Source of the DNA: DASYUM01 sp036001225
Lineage (GTDB): Bacteria; Methylomirabilota; Methylomirabilia; Rokubacteriales; DASRDR01
Assembly (NCBI GenBank): GCA_036001225.1
Contig: DASYUM010000035.1
Location: 1-27,590 of the forward strand
Length of the DNA: 27,590 nucleotides
Direction of reading: 5' to 3'
The notes under the pieces are model-generated. The model ran no database searches, was not told where the DNA came from, and worked only from the letters and a program-made list of their open reading frames with translations. The position numbers and the translations under genes are program-made. The first letter of the stretch is position 1. Each line of letters opens with the position of its first letter. Shown piece by piece: positions 1 through 8,008 of the stretch.

Positions 1-795
1 TCCCTCTTCCGTTCCGGGAAGACGGAGCTGCCGCTTGAGGAGTCTCGCCAGGACCGCCCGCTTGGTCGCTCCGCTCATGGTGAACACGTCGAAGAGCCCG
101 TCGACCGGGGAGGCGTCGGGCGTCAGCCTGAGCCAGGCGCCATACGTCTCGACGTTGGCCACGGCGACGACGACCGCATCTCTCGCCACGACGCGACCGT
201 CCACCACCACCTCCAGCGGCGTCAGCGGCGCGTCCCCGAGGTAGCGCAGCGCCATCCGGTAGTATGCGAGACAGCGCCGCCAGCGGGCCCGCGGCTGGGC
301 GACGCTCTCTTCCACTCGATGCTGGATCTCCGACAACAATCCGTAGCTTTCTTGACAGAGAAACAGCTCGCCATTCCGAACGCCGACGTCCACCTGGACG
401 AGCGTCCCGTGCTCGAGCAAGTCGAGCGCGCGATCCACGCGATTCGTGAGCCCGAGCGCGCGCGCGAAGAGGTTGCCGAAGCCCGTCGGCACCGGCAAGA
501 ACGGGATGGAGTGCCGCACGGCGGCGGCGGCGGCCGCGCTCAGGGTCCCGTCGCCGCCGACGCAGATCAGGAGCGAGAGGTTCGGATCGGCGGTCGCCGT
601 CCAGCGGCCGAGGCTGTCGAGGTCGGACAGGGCCTCGAGCCTGGTCTGATGCCCGCGGGCCCGAAGTCCCTCGCGGAGCTGGAGCGCGGTCGTGAGAGCG
701 CGACCGTTGCCGGACCCCGGGGTGACGATGATCTGGACCAGCCGGGTCCCGGTTGTGACGGTACCTGATCTTCGCCGTCTCGTTCGCATCGTCAT
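1..795 (-). CDS. Diacylglycerol kinase / YegS-like lipid kinase, 3' end cut by window
   Basis: The reverse strand is open from an ATG at 795 to the window edge, giving 265 visible codons with no stop. The protein has the DAG-kinase catalytic signature: a TPGSGNGRA nucleotide loop near residues 25-33, GGDGT at 80-84, and the PTGFGNLFARALG segment near 103-115 that corresponds to the family's P-x-GT-x-N-x-A motif. Members phosphorylate diacylglycerol or related lipids, or sphingosine-like lipids, with ATP at the inner face of the membrane. The start is supported by a GGGGGAGAAGG Shine-Dalgarno just upstream; an ATG two codons later is an alternative. The C-terminal sandwich domain is only partly visible, so completeness cannot be judged. 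The exact lipid substrate cannot be told from sequence. Confidence 0.88.
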   Translation of the reverse strand, partial: MTMRTRRRRSGTVTTGTRLVQIIVTPGSGNGRALTTALQLREGLRARGHQTRLEALSDLDSLGRWTATADPNLSLLICVGGDGTLSAAAAAAVRHSIPFLPVPTGFGNLFARALGLTNRVDRALDLLEHGTLVQVDVGVRNGELFLCQESYGLLSEIQHRVEESVAQPRARWRRCLAYYRMALRYLGDAPLTPLEVVVDGRVVARDAVVVAVANVETYGAWLRLTPDASPVDGLFDVFTMSGATKRAVLARLLKRQLRLPGTEEG

Positions 796-964
796 TCGCC
801 TTCTCCCCCACGCGTGGCCGGACGTGGAGAGGGTGTGCAAAGAAGGTGCCAGAAGGTCCGGCGCAGGCGCGCGGGGGTGACACGTCCGAGGGCTCGCGAA
901 GAGGACGGGCATCTGGCCGCGGCGCCAAAAGCCTGACAGCACAGGCCCCCGCGGCAACGGCGCC

Positions 965-993
965 TTGACACTCCTTCGTCGCCCAGCTAGTTT
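965..993 (+). promoter_or_regulatory. Sigma70-type promoter of the CoxL-like gene
   Basis: TTGACA at 965-970 and TAGTTT at 988-993 are separated by exactly 17 bases. The expected transcription start (about 1000) is only some 4 bases before the ATG at 1004, and no good Shine-Dalgarno is present, so the mRNA may be leaderless. The TTG of the -35 box opens an in-frame extension of the downstream ORF, but it is more likely promoter than start codon. Confidence 0.65.
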
Positions 994-1003
994 AGGCGCC
1001 GCG

Positions 1004-3316
1004 ATGGCCGAGACGAGCGACAGTCGCTGGATCGGGCGTCCACTGAAGCGCGTGGAGGACCGCCGGCTGCTCATCGGGGCCGGGCGCTACGTGGATGACT
1101 TCCAGCCTCCCGGGCTCGTCCACGTGGCGTTCCTCCGGTGCGTCCACGCTCATGCGCGAATCCGGCGGCTCGACCCGAGCGCGGCCGCCGCGGCTCCCGG
1201 CGTCGTTGCCGTCATCACCGGCGCCGAAGTGCGCCATCTGGGCCCGATGCCGGTCAACCGGGTCTTTCCGGACATGAAGGTCCCCCCCCACCCGATCCTG
1301 GCCCACGACTTCGTGCGGGCGGCCGGCGTGCCGGTGGCGGCGGTCGCCGCCGACACGCCGTACCGGGCGCGGGACGCGGCCGAGCTGATCGAGGTGGAGT
1401 ACGACCCGCTCCCCCCGCTCCCGGACGCGGAAGCGGCCCTGGCCCCAGACGCACCGGTGCTCTTCCCGGAGCTCCGGGACAACCGGGCCTTCACCCACAC
1501 CTGGCGGCACGGCGATGTGGCGGCCGCCTTCGCCTCCGCTCACTGCGTGGTGAGGCTCCGCGTCATGCAGCAGCGGCTGGCCGCGGTGGCCCTGGAGCCT
1601 CGGGGGATCCTGGCCTCGTTCGACCCGACGACGGAGGAGCTGACCCTCTGGAGCTCGACCCAGGCCCCGTTCGCCGTCCGGGCCGAGATCGCCCGGATCC
1701 TCGGCATCCCGGAGTCCCGCGTCCGCGCCATCGCCCCCGAGGTAGGTGGCGGCTTCGGCGTCAAGACGGCGCCGTATCGCGAGGACGTCCTGGTGGCATA
1801 CCTTTCGATGCGATTGGGCCGACCGGTGAAGTGGGTGTCGACGCGCAGCGAGGACCTCCTCACGACCAACCACGGCCGGGGCGGCGTCGCGGAGGGCGAG
1901 CTGGCGGTGACGGCCGAGGGCCGCATCGCGGGGTTACGGGGGCGAGTCGTCTATCCGCTGGGCAGCTCGCTCGTCAACAGCGCGGCGATCTCGCCCTGGA
2001 ACCATGCCCGCCTGCTCCCCGGGGCTTACGTGGTTCCGGCGTGCGAGATCGAGGCGACGGCGGCCTTCACCACCACCGCGCCCATCGGCGCCTACCGCGG
2101 GGCGGGACGGCCGGAGGCGGCGTTCCTGATCGAGCGGCTGATGGACGAGGCCGCCCGCGCGCTCGGGATGGATCCGGCGGACCTCCGGCGACGGAACTTC
2201 ATTCCGCCCGACCGCTTCCCCTTCAGGACTGCGACCGGCCAGGTGTACGACTCCGGCGAGTACGCGCGGGCCCTGGACCGGGCGCTGGAGCTGGCGGACT
2301 ATCCGCGGCTCCGGGCCGAGCAGGCGGCGGCACGCGCCCGCGGCGAGATCCGCGGGATCGGGTTGTCCAGCTACATCGAGCCCTCGGCGCTCGGCTGGGA
2401 GAGCGGGAGCGTGCGGGTGGAGCGGACGGGCGCGGTCACGGCGGTGACGGGCTCGAGCCCGCACGGCCAGGGGCACGAGACGACGTTCGCCCAGGTCGTC
2501 GCCGACTTCCTCGGGGTCCGGCCGGACGAGATCGTCGTCCTGCACGGCGACACCCGCTCGGCACCGCAGGGCTTCGGGACCTTCGGAAGCCGCAGCACCG
2601 CGCTCGGCGGCGGAGCCCTGGCCACGGCGGCCCTCGAGGTACGGGAAAAGGGGCGGCGTCTGGCGGCCGCGCTGCTCGAGGCCGCGCCCGACGACGTGCG
2701 CCCCGTGCCCGGCGGCTTCCAGGTCGCGGGGGTACCCGCGCGGCACGTGAGCTGGAAGCAGGTGGCGGAGGCCGCCCACCGGCCCCGGCCGGCGGCGGCC
2801 GGCCTTCTCCCCGGCCTCGACGCGACGGTCTTCTTCCAGGCCGAGGGCGAGATGTGGAGCTTCGGGACCGTGGTGGCAGTGGTGGCGGTCGTCCAGGAGA
2901 CGGGGCGCATCGCGCTGGAGAAGCTCGTCTGGGTGGACGACGGCGGCACCATCGTGAACCCGCTGCTGGCCGAGGGCCAGCTCCACGGCGCCTTCGCTCA
3001 GGGGTACGGCCAGGTCTTCCTCGAGCAAATCGTCTACGAGGAGACCGGCCAGCTCCTGACGGGCACACTGATGGACTACGCGCTGCCCCACGCCGACGAC
3101 GTGCCGGAGCCGCTCCTCGCCAAGACGGTCACCCCTTCGCCGCGAAATCCGCTCGGCGCCAAGGGCATCGGCGAGGCCGGCTGCATCGGGGTGCCACCGG
3201 CGATCGTCAACGCGGTGGTGGACGCGCTGGGGCCCCTCGGGATCACGCACCTCGACATGCCGCTGACGCCCGAGAAAGTCTGGCGCGCCCTCCGCAAAGG
3301 GCTCTCCCATGCCTGA
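1004..3316 (+). CDS. Xanthine dehydrogenase / aldehyde oxidase family molybdopterin-binding subunit (CoxL-like)
   Basis: This 770-residue protein is the large Mo-cofactor subunit of the molybdenum hydroxylase family, which oxidises aldehydes, purines or other heterocycles with water as oxygen donor. It opens with the usual WIGRPLKRVEDRRLL-x-G-x-GRYVDD block. It carries the a/b hammerhead domain in the first third, the EVGGGFGVKT Mo-cofactor loop near 247-256, GAYRGAGRPEAAF near 365, an SPHGQGHETTF loop and the C-terminal GAKGIGEAG containing the catalytic glutamate. The CoxL form I CO dehydrogenase loop (AYRCSFR) is absent; AYRGAGR stands there, so CO oxidation is unlikely. The start was placed at ATG 1004 because family members begin just before this block. 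Neither the 2Fe-2S (CoxS) nor the FAD (CoxM) partner gene lies beside it, which is unusual. Substrate unknown. Confidence 0.93.
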   Translation: MAETSDSRWIGRPLKRVEDRRLLIGAGRYVDDFQPPGLVHVAFLRCVHAHARIRRLDPSAAAAAPGVVAVITGAEVRHLGPMPVNRVFPDMKVPPHPILAHDFVRAAGVPVAAVAADTPYRARDAAELIEVEYDPLPPLPDAEAALAPDAPVLFPELRDNRAFTHTWRHGDVAAAFASAHCVVRLRVMQQRLAAVALEPRGILASFDPTTEELTLWSSTQAPFAVRAEIARILGIPESRVRAIAPEVGGGFGVKTAPYREDVLVAYLSMRLGRPVKWVSTRSEDLLTTNHGRGGVAEGELAVTAEGRIAGLRGRVVYPLGSSLVNSAAISPWNHARLLPGAYVVPACEIEATAAFTTTAPIGAYRGAGRPEAAFLIERLMDEAARALGMDPADLRRRNFIPPDRFPFRTATGQVYDSGEYARALDRALELADYPRLRAEQAAARARGEIRGIGLSSYIEPSALGWESGSVRVERTGAVTAVTGSSPHGQGHETTFAQVVADFLGVRPDEIVVLHGDTRSAPQGFGTFGSRSTALGGGALATAALEVREKGRRLAAALLEAAPDDVRPVPGGFQVAGVPARHVSWKQVAEAAHRPRPAAAGLLPGLDATVFFQAEGEMWSFGTVVAVVAVVQETGRIALEKLVWVDDGGTIVNPLLAEGQLHGAFAQGYGQVFLEQIVYEETGQLLTGTLMDYALPHADDVPEPLLAKTVTPSPRNPLGAKGIGEAGCIGVPPAIVNAVVDALGPLGITHLDMPLTPEKVWRALRKGLSHA

Positions 3317-3356
3317 GCATCCGGCCTGATTCGGCGATCGAGGGGGTGACCGAGCC

Positions 3357-3620
3357 ATGGAAGAAAAGGTCGGCACGATCACCGGCTACTACGCCCACCT
3401 CGGTGTCGCGGTGGTGCATCTGACCGACGGTGACCTCCGGGTCGGCGACCAGATCCGGATCCGCGGCCACACGACCGACTTTGCTCAGCCCGTGGAGTCG
3501 CTTCAGGTCGAGCACCAGGCCGTGGAGCAGGCGCAGCGGGGGGCCGAGGTGGCCCTCAAGGTCCAAGAGCGCGTTCGCCGGCACGACCAGGTCTTCCGCG
3601 TGACGGACGCAGGAGATTGA
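3357..3620 (+). CDS. Translation elongation factor-like small protein (EF-Tu domain 2-like beta barrel)
   Basis: This 87-residue protein begins MEEKVGTITGYYAHLGVAVV and contains GDLRVGDQIRIRGHTTDF, the pattern of the beta-barrel domain 2 of translational GTPases (a short loop followed by L-x-x-GD-x-I-x-I-x-G). No GTPase domain is present, and the length matches the stand-alone 'elongation factor-like' proteins found in many bacteria and archaea, which also resemble the C-terminal domain of U32 peptidases. Function is not known. The ATG is preceded by GAGGGGGTGA, a good ribosome site. It starts 40 bases after the CoxL-like gene and is probably cotranscribed with it. Confidence 0.75.
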   Translation: MEEKVGTITGYYAHLGVAVVHLTDGDLRVGDQIRIRGHTTDFAQPVESLQVEHQAVEQAQRGAEVALKVQERVRRHDQVFRVTDAGD

Positions 3621-3655
3621 TCGGCGTCGACCCGCAACATACCGCCCGGGCCAGC

Positions 3656-3684
3656 TTGACGGCGCCGTCTTCGTCCCCTATAGT
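3656..3684 (+). promoter_or_regulatory. Strong sigma70-type promoter before the ModA-like gene
   Basis: TTGACG at 3656-3661, a 17-base spacer, then TATAGT at 3679-3684. This is the closest match to the sigma70 consensus in the window. It predicts a start near 3691 and a leader of about 60 bases before the short ORF at 3752. Confidence 0.7.
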
Positions 3685-3751
3685 CACGCCACTTCCCCGC
3701 GCCGTCACCGCGTCGAACGCGGACCTGTTCGCGTCTGGAAGGGGGCAAGCC

Positions 3752-3784
3752 ATGGTTACGCGTCGGGTCGTGTCGCTGCCGTGA
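3752..3784 (+). CDS. Possible 10-codon leader peptide, coupled to the ModA-like gene
   Basis: An ATG at 3752 is preceded by a strong GGAAGGGGGC Shine-Dalgarno and opens a 10-codon frame (MVTRRVVSLP) ending in TGA at 3782-3784. That stop overlaps the GTG start of the binding-protein gene in the arrangement GTGA (3781-3784), and the GTG has no strong ribosome site of its own. Ribosomes may therefore load at the short ORF and restart on the main gene. Whether the peptide has any role beyond coupling cannot be seen. Confidence 0.45.
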   Translation: MVTRRVVSLP

Positions 3785-4572
3785 GCGGCGCGCGGCGACC
3801 GGGGGGCATCCTCCGGACCGGCTGCCTGGCGACCAGCCTGGCCGTCCTGGCCGGGCTGGCCAGCGGGACAGAGGCGGCCGAGATCCGCGTCTTCAGCGCC
3901 GGCGCCATGAAGACCATGATCACCGAGCTCGCCGAGGCGTTCCGGCAGGAGACCGGGCACACCGTGCTGATCACGGCCGGCACCGTCGGCGCGCTGCGGC
4001 AGAAGGCGGCCGCCGGGGAGCCGGCCGACGTCTTCATCCTGAGCGACGTGGCCATCGACGACCTGTCCCGCCAGGGGCTCGTCGTCCCGGGCACGCGCAC
4101 CGACCTCGCGCGCACGGCCATCGGCGTCGGCGTCAAGGAGGGCGCGCCGCGCCCGGACATCTCCACACCCGAAGCCCTCAAGCAGACCCTCCTGGCGGTG
4201 AAGTCCTTCGTGTACATCGACCCGGCCAGCGGAGGCACCAGCGGCATCCACTTCGCGGGCGTGCTCCAGCGCCTGGGCATTGCCGAGGCCGTGAAGGACA
4301 AGGCGCTGCTCTGGCCCGGCGGGCTCGCTGCCGAGGCGGTGGTCAAGGGTCAGGCCGAGCTGGTCGTGCACCAGATCAGCGAGATCCTGCCGGTCAAGGG
4401 AGTCACCCTGGTCGGCCCGCTGCCGAAGGAGCTCCAGAAGGTCACGACCTACTCGGCCGGGCTCGCCGCCAAGAGCGCGATGTCGGACGTGGCGCGGACG
4501 TTCATCGCCTATCTGGCTCGCCCGGTCCTCAGGCCGAAGTTCGAGGCCGCCGGCCTGGATTACAGGGAATAG
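3781..4572 (+). CDS. ModA-like extracellular solute-binding protein (molybdate-type family)
   Basis: This 263-residue exported protein has an N-terminal signal (basic residues, then a hydrophobic stretch to about 28, with cleavage near EAA-E at 31-34). The mature part opens EIRVFSAGAMKTMITELA and continues with TAGTVGALRQKAAAGEPADVFI, the signature of the ModA/SBP_bac_11 family of periplasmic proteins that bind tetrahedral oxyanions or small ligands. The usual ModA length is similar. No ModB permease or ModC ATPase gene follows, and the next gene is convergent, so it is an orphan binding protein; molybdate is only one possible ligand. A Mo-enzyme subunit lies 460 bases upstream, which would fit molybdate supply, but that is inference. 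The start is the GTG overlapping the leader ORF stop. Confidence 0.85.
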   Translation: MSGARRPGGILRTGCLATSLAVLAGLASGTEAAEIRVFSAGAMKTMITELAEAFRQETGHTVLITAGTVGALRQKAAAGEPADVFILSDVAIDDLSRQGLVVPGTRTDLARTAIGVGVKEGAPRPDISTPEALKQTLLAVKSFVYIDPASGGTSGIHFAGVLQRLGIAEAVKDKALLWPGGLAAEAVVKGQAELVVHQISEILPVKGVTLVGPLPKELQKVTTYSAGLAAKSAMSDVARTFIAYLARPVLRPKFEAAGLDYRE

Positions 4573-4597
4573 CGCCCGGGGCTCCGGCCGGTTGCCG

Positions 4598-5428
4598 CTA
4601 CCGTCCCCGGGGCGCCGACCGGTCCAGCAGCTTGAGTAGCCGGGTCCGGCTGCGCAGCTTCTTCGCCACATCGGACAGCTCGATGATCAGCGGCCCCGCG
4701 AAGCCGATTCGGGCGAGGGCGCCCAGCACCCGGGGGAACCGGATCGTCCCCTCACCGAGGGCCAGATGCTCGTCGATCCGCCCCCGGTTGTCGGAGAGCT
4801 GGACGGACTGGATGCGATCCCGGAGGGCGCGGACGAACGGGACGGTGCCGCCGGGCAGCAGCTCGCAGTGGGCGACGTCGAGGGCGAGGCCCAGGTAGGG
4901 CGAGCGGATCCGGCGGAACAGTGCCTGGAGCTCTTCGACCGTCACCCCGAGATACTGGAACTCGGAGTCCCCGGGCAGCCGGTTCATGTTCTCGATCACC
5001 AGCGGGACTCGCCGACGCTCACCGTACTCGACGCAGCGGGCCATCGTCTCGTAGAGCGCGGCCCGCACCCGGTCGAGATACGCGCTGAAGTGGAAGCCGC
5101 AGTGGACGACCAGGTACTCGCAGCCGAGGGCCGCGGTGAGATCGACGTACTCCCGGAGGTGGGCCTCGGCCGCCTTCCGCACGGTCGGCATGATCTCGGC
5201 GGTGTTCACGAAAGACGCCGAGTGCAGGCCGCAGCGGATCCCTGAGCGTTCGACCAGGCCCCGCACCCGTCGGGCGCGGGCCCGGTCGAAGGTCTGGGGA
5301 AAGTTGACGGGGTTCTGACAGGAGAACTCGAGCCAGCCGACCCGGTGCCGGCGAGCCAGCGGAAAGTACCGCTCGACCCGGCCCGAGGACGCGGCGAAGC
5401 CGATCTGGGTCGGCGAGAGGCCGGCCAA
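4598..5428 (-). CDS. Sugar phosphate isomerase/epimerase-like TIM-barrel protein
   Basis: This 276-residue protein belongs to the xylose-isomerase-like TIM barrel family (AP_endonuc_2; COG1082). Metal-site positions are visible along the barrel: E in VIENMN, D and H in LALDVAHC, and the terminal E in LIIELSD. Members isomerise or epimerise sugars or sugar phosphates, or act on inositol derivatives, in the cytoplasm; the substrate cannot be read here. The frame begins at a TTG (5428) directly after the TAG stop of tctC with no intervening base and with GGAAGAAG before it, so translation is probably coupled. It is the last gene of the tctB-tctA-tctC operon, which suggests it acts on the imported compound or a product of it. 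Confidence 0.82.
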   Translation of the reverse strand: MAGLSPTQIGFAASSGRVERYFPLARRHRVGWLEFSCQNPVNFPQTFDRARARRVRGLVERSGIRCGLHSASFVNTAEIMPTVRKAAEAHLREYVDLTAALGCEYLVVHCGFHFSAYLDRVRAALYETMARCVEYGERRRVPLVIENMNRLPGDSEFQYLGVTVEELQALFRRIRSPYLGLALDVAHCELLPGGTVPFVRALRDRIQSVQLSDNRGRIDEHLALGEGTIRFPRVLGALARIGFAGPLIIELSDVAKKLRSRTRLLKLLDRSAPRGR

Positions 5429-6421
5429 CTACTTCTTCCGCAACCCGAGCTGGTCGATGATCCTCATGAAGCGCTCCTCCTCGGCCGCCAGGAACTTCCG
5501 GAAGTCGGCGGGCCCCAGGAACGCGTCGACCGCCTTCGCGTTCCGGTTGAATGTCTTCCAGGAGCCGGCGCCCATGGCCTTCTGGAAGGCCTCGGCCAGC
5601 GCCGCGACCCGCGGCGCCGGCGTCCCCTTCGGTGCCAGCACGCTGCGCCACTGGACCAGCACCACCTCCCAGCCCTTTTCCCGGAGCGTCGGCACCTCGG
5701 GGAAGATCGGGCTGCGCTTCTCGCTGGCCACCGCCACCGGCACCATCTTCTTGGCCTCGATGTGCTGGGCCACCTCGGAGACGTTTCCGACGAGCACCTC
5801 GGCGTTCTTCCCGAGGAAGGCCAGGGTGGCCGGGCCGCCGCCTTCGTGGGGGATGTACTCGACGTCGATGCCGGCCGCCTGCTTCCACGACAGCACCACG
5901 AAGCTGTCGATCCCGCCGATCGCCGAGCCGGCCACCCGCACCTTCTTCGGGTTGGCCTTGGCGTGGGTGACGAGCTGGTCGATCGACTGCCAGGCCGCGT
6001 CGGGCTGAACGAGGAGCCACTCCTCCTCGGCGTGGATCCGGGCCACCGGCTCGAAGGCGTCCCATTTGAGGGACGGCTGGTTGGTGATGAGCGGCGTGAT
6101 GATCGAGGAGCCGGCATGCGCGAAGAGGATCGTGTGGCCGTCGGCCGGCCGCCCGGCGGCGTACGCCGCGGCGGCGGTCCCGCCGGCCCCGGGCCGATTC
6201 TCCACCGCGATCGGCTGCGGCAGCACGGTCTTGGCCGCATCGGCCAGCGCGCGCGCGAAGACGTCCGCCCCGCCGCCCGGGGCGAAGCCGACGACGAAGA
6301 CGATGGGGCGGGTCGGGAAGTCGCGCGCCTGCGCCCAGGCCGCCTCCGGGCCGCCGAGGACGGCGAGGGCGGCCAGCACGAGTCCCCCCAGGGTTCCGAG
6401 AGCCATCGAGCGCTTGCCCAT
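5429..6421 (-). CDS. tctC: Tripartite tricarboxylate transporter substrate-binding protein (Bug/TctC family)
   Basis: This 330-residue periplasmic receptor has a signal peptide ending near residue 30 (AWA-QA). The mature start FPTRPIVFVVGFAPGGGADVFAR carries the family's F-x-PGGGxD loop, followed by VENRPGAGGTAAA, the second ligand-contact signature of Bug proteins. These proteins capture carboxylates such as citrate or other acids and hand them to TctA/TctB. The start is ATG 6421 with a perfect AAGGAGG six bases upstream; the open frame extends much further upstream but only as antisense noise over tctA. It lies 29 bases after tctA in the same direction. Confidence 0.93.
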   Translation of the reverse strand: MGKRSMALGTLGGLVLAALAVLGGPEAAWAQARDFPTRPIVFVVGFAPGGGADVFARALADAAKTVLPQPIAVENRPGAGGTAAAAYAAGRPADGHTILFAHAGSSIITPLITNQPSLKWDAFEPVARIHAEEEWLLVQPDAAWQSIDQLVTHAKANPKKVRVAGSAIGGIDSFVVLSWKQAAGIDVEYIPHEGGGPATLAFLGKNAEVLVGNVSEVAQHIEAKKMVPVAVASEKRSPIFPEVPTLREKGWEVVLVQWRSVLAPKGTPAPRVAALAEAFQKAMGAGSWKTFNRNAKAVDAFLGPADFRKFLAAEEERFMRIIDQLGLRKK

Positions 6422-6450
6422 GTCTCGAGCCTCCTTGTTCGTCGTGCGGC

Positions 6451-7971
6451 TCAGGCGATGGGTGGGGCGGTCACCGCGCGCCGGGCGCGCCGGCGCCGCA
6501 GGACGCCGAAGACGACAGGATAGACCAGGACGCCCACCGTCAGGAAGAGAAGCGCGGCCGTGATCGGGCGCGTCAGGAAGATCGTCCAGCTCCCGTGGGA
6601 GATGATGAGGGACCGGCGCAGCTCGCTCTCGGCCATCACGCCGAGCACCATGCCGAGCACCATCGCCGCCGCCGAGAATCCGGAGAGGCGCATGCCATAC
6701 CCCAGTATGCCGAAGACGAGCATGGTCCAGGGATTGACGATGGTGAGCTCGGAGGCGTAGGTGCCGATCACGCACAGGGCGAGCACCGCCGCCACCAGCA
6801 CCGGCGGGGCCAGGCGCAGGGCGAGGAGGCACAGCCGCAGGATCACCAGGCCGACCGGGATCATGAGGACGTTGACGATCAGGAGTCCGGCGAAGAGCGT
6901 GTAGACGAGCTGGCCGTGCTTGGAGAGCAGAAACGGCCCGGGCTGGATGCCGTGGAGGATCAGAGCGGCCAGCATGATCGCGGCCGAGTTCGAGCCCGGG
7001 ATGCCGAGGGCCAGCGTCGGCACCAGATCCCCGCCCTGCACCGCGTTGTTGGCCGTCTCCGGCGCGGCCACGCCTTCCATCGAGCCCTTCCCGAACAGCT
7101 CCGGGTGCTTCGACCAGCGCCGGGCCTCGTTGTAGGCCACGAACGAGGATGCCGTCGCCCCCGCCCCCGGCATGACGCCCACGATCAGGCCCACGATCGT
7201 GCCGATCAAGGTCGCCGGCCACAGCTCACGCAGCTCGGCGAGGGTCGGGAAGGCGGTGTAGGCCCGGCCGACCATGACGTCCGGGACGTCCTCCGGGTGA
7301 GCGATGCGGTGGAACATCTCCGACACCGCGAAGAGACCCACCATCGCGGCCACCACGTCGACGCCGGTCATCAGCTCGGTCCGCCCGAACGTGAAGCGGA
7401 GCGAGCCGGTGAGGCTGTCGAGCCCGACCGTCGTGAGCAGCAGCCCGAAGAGGCCCGACGCCAGCCCCTTGAGGAAGCTCGCCTCCGCCAGGCCGGCCAG
7501 CAGGGTGAGGGCGAAGACCGCCAGGGCGAAGGTCTCCGGCGACCCGAAATGGAGGACCACCTCGCCCAGGGGCAGGACCATGGCGATCAGCACCACGATG
7601 CTCGCGACGCCGCCGATCGTGCCGCAGACCAGCGAGACGCCGAGCGCCTTGGCCGCCCGGCCCTGGCGGGTCAGCTCGTAGCCATCCATGAGGCAGGCCG
7701 CCGAGGCCGGGGTGCCGGGGATCCGCATGAGGATAGCCGGGATCGAGCCGCCGTAGTTGGCTCCGGCCCACACGCCCGCGAGCATGCAGAGAGCAGTCGT
7801 GGCGTCGAGGGCGAACGTGAACGGCAGCGCGAGGGCCATCGCGACGGCTCCGCTGATGCCCGGGATGGCGCCGCCGATGACTCCCCAGGCCACCCCGGCC
7901 ACCATGGCGAGGAAGCGCGCGCCCTCGAAGGCGCTCATGAACCCGGCGCCCAGACCTTCCAGCACGGTCAT
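6451..7971 (-). CDS. tctA: Tripartite tricarboxylate transporter large permease subunit TctA
   Basis: This 506-residue polytopic membrane protein has about a dozen hydrophobic segments. The TctA signatures are clear: GGAIPGISGAVAMALALP near residue 32, ANYGGSIPAILMRIPGTPAS near 71-90, and the internally repeated version GVMPGAGATASSFVAY plus ALGIPGSNSAAIMLAAL in the second half. The paired PG loops form the ion and substrate site; transport is driven by a cation gradient. Length is normal for the family and the gene looks intact. It begins at ATG 7971, 37 bases after the end of tctB. Confidence 0.95.
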   Translation of the reverse strand: MTVLEGLGAGFMSAFEGARFLAMVAGVAWGVIGGAIPGISGAVAMALALPFTFALDATTALCMLAGVWAGANYGGSIPAILMRIPGTPASAACLMDGYELTRQGRAAKALGVSLVCGTIGGVASIVVLIAMVLPLGEVVLHFGSPETFALAVFALTLLAGLAEASFLKGLASGLFGLLLTTVGLDSLTGSLRFTFGRTELMTGVDVVAAMVGLFAVSEMFHRIAHPEDVPDVMVGRAYTAFPTLAELRELWPATLIGTIVGLIVGVMPGAGATASSFVAYNEARRWSKHPELFGKGSMEGVAAPETANNAVQGGDLVPTLALGIPGSNSAAIMLAALILHGIQPGPFLLSKHGQLVYTLFAGLLIVNVLMIPVGLVILRLCLLALRLAPPVLVAAVLALCVIGTYASELTIVNPWTMLVFGILGYGMRLSGFSAAAMVLGMVLGVMAESELRRSLIISHGSWTIFLTRPITAALLFLTVGVLVYPVVFGVLRRRRARRAVTAPPIA

Positions 7972-8008
7972 AGGGCGCCGAGATGCGCCGGGCCCCGGCC
8001 CGGGCCGA

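Noticed and set aside
965..1003. TTG start 13 codons upstream for the CoxL-like gene
   Set aside because: The TTG is part of a well-spaced TTGACA promoter box, and the family normally begins near the ATG at 1004.
1004..3316. CO dehydrogenase form I large subunit
   Set aside because: The AYRCSFR active-site loop is missing (AYRGAGR instead) and no coxS or coxM gene is adjacent.
1934..3382. 482-residue reverse frame over the CoxL-like gene
   Set aside because: The forward frame carries all family motifs; the reverse frame has no recognisable domain and is the usual high-GC antisense open frame.
4572..4615. Bidirectional terminator between the ModA-like and isomerase genes
   Set aside because: GCGCCCGGGG and CCCCGGGGCGC can pair only with a bulge and a 23-base loop, no T-run follows, and the right arm lies inside the isomerase coding region.
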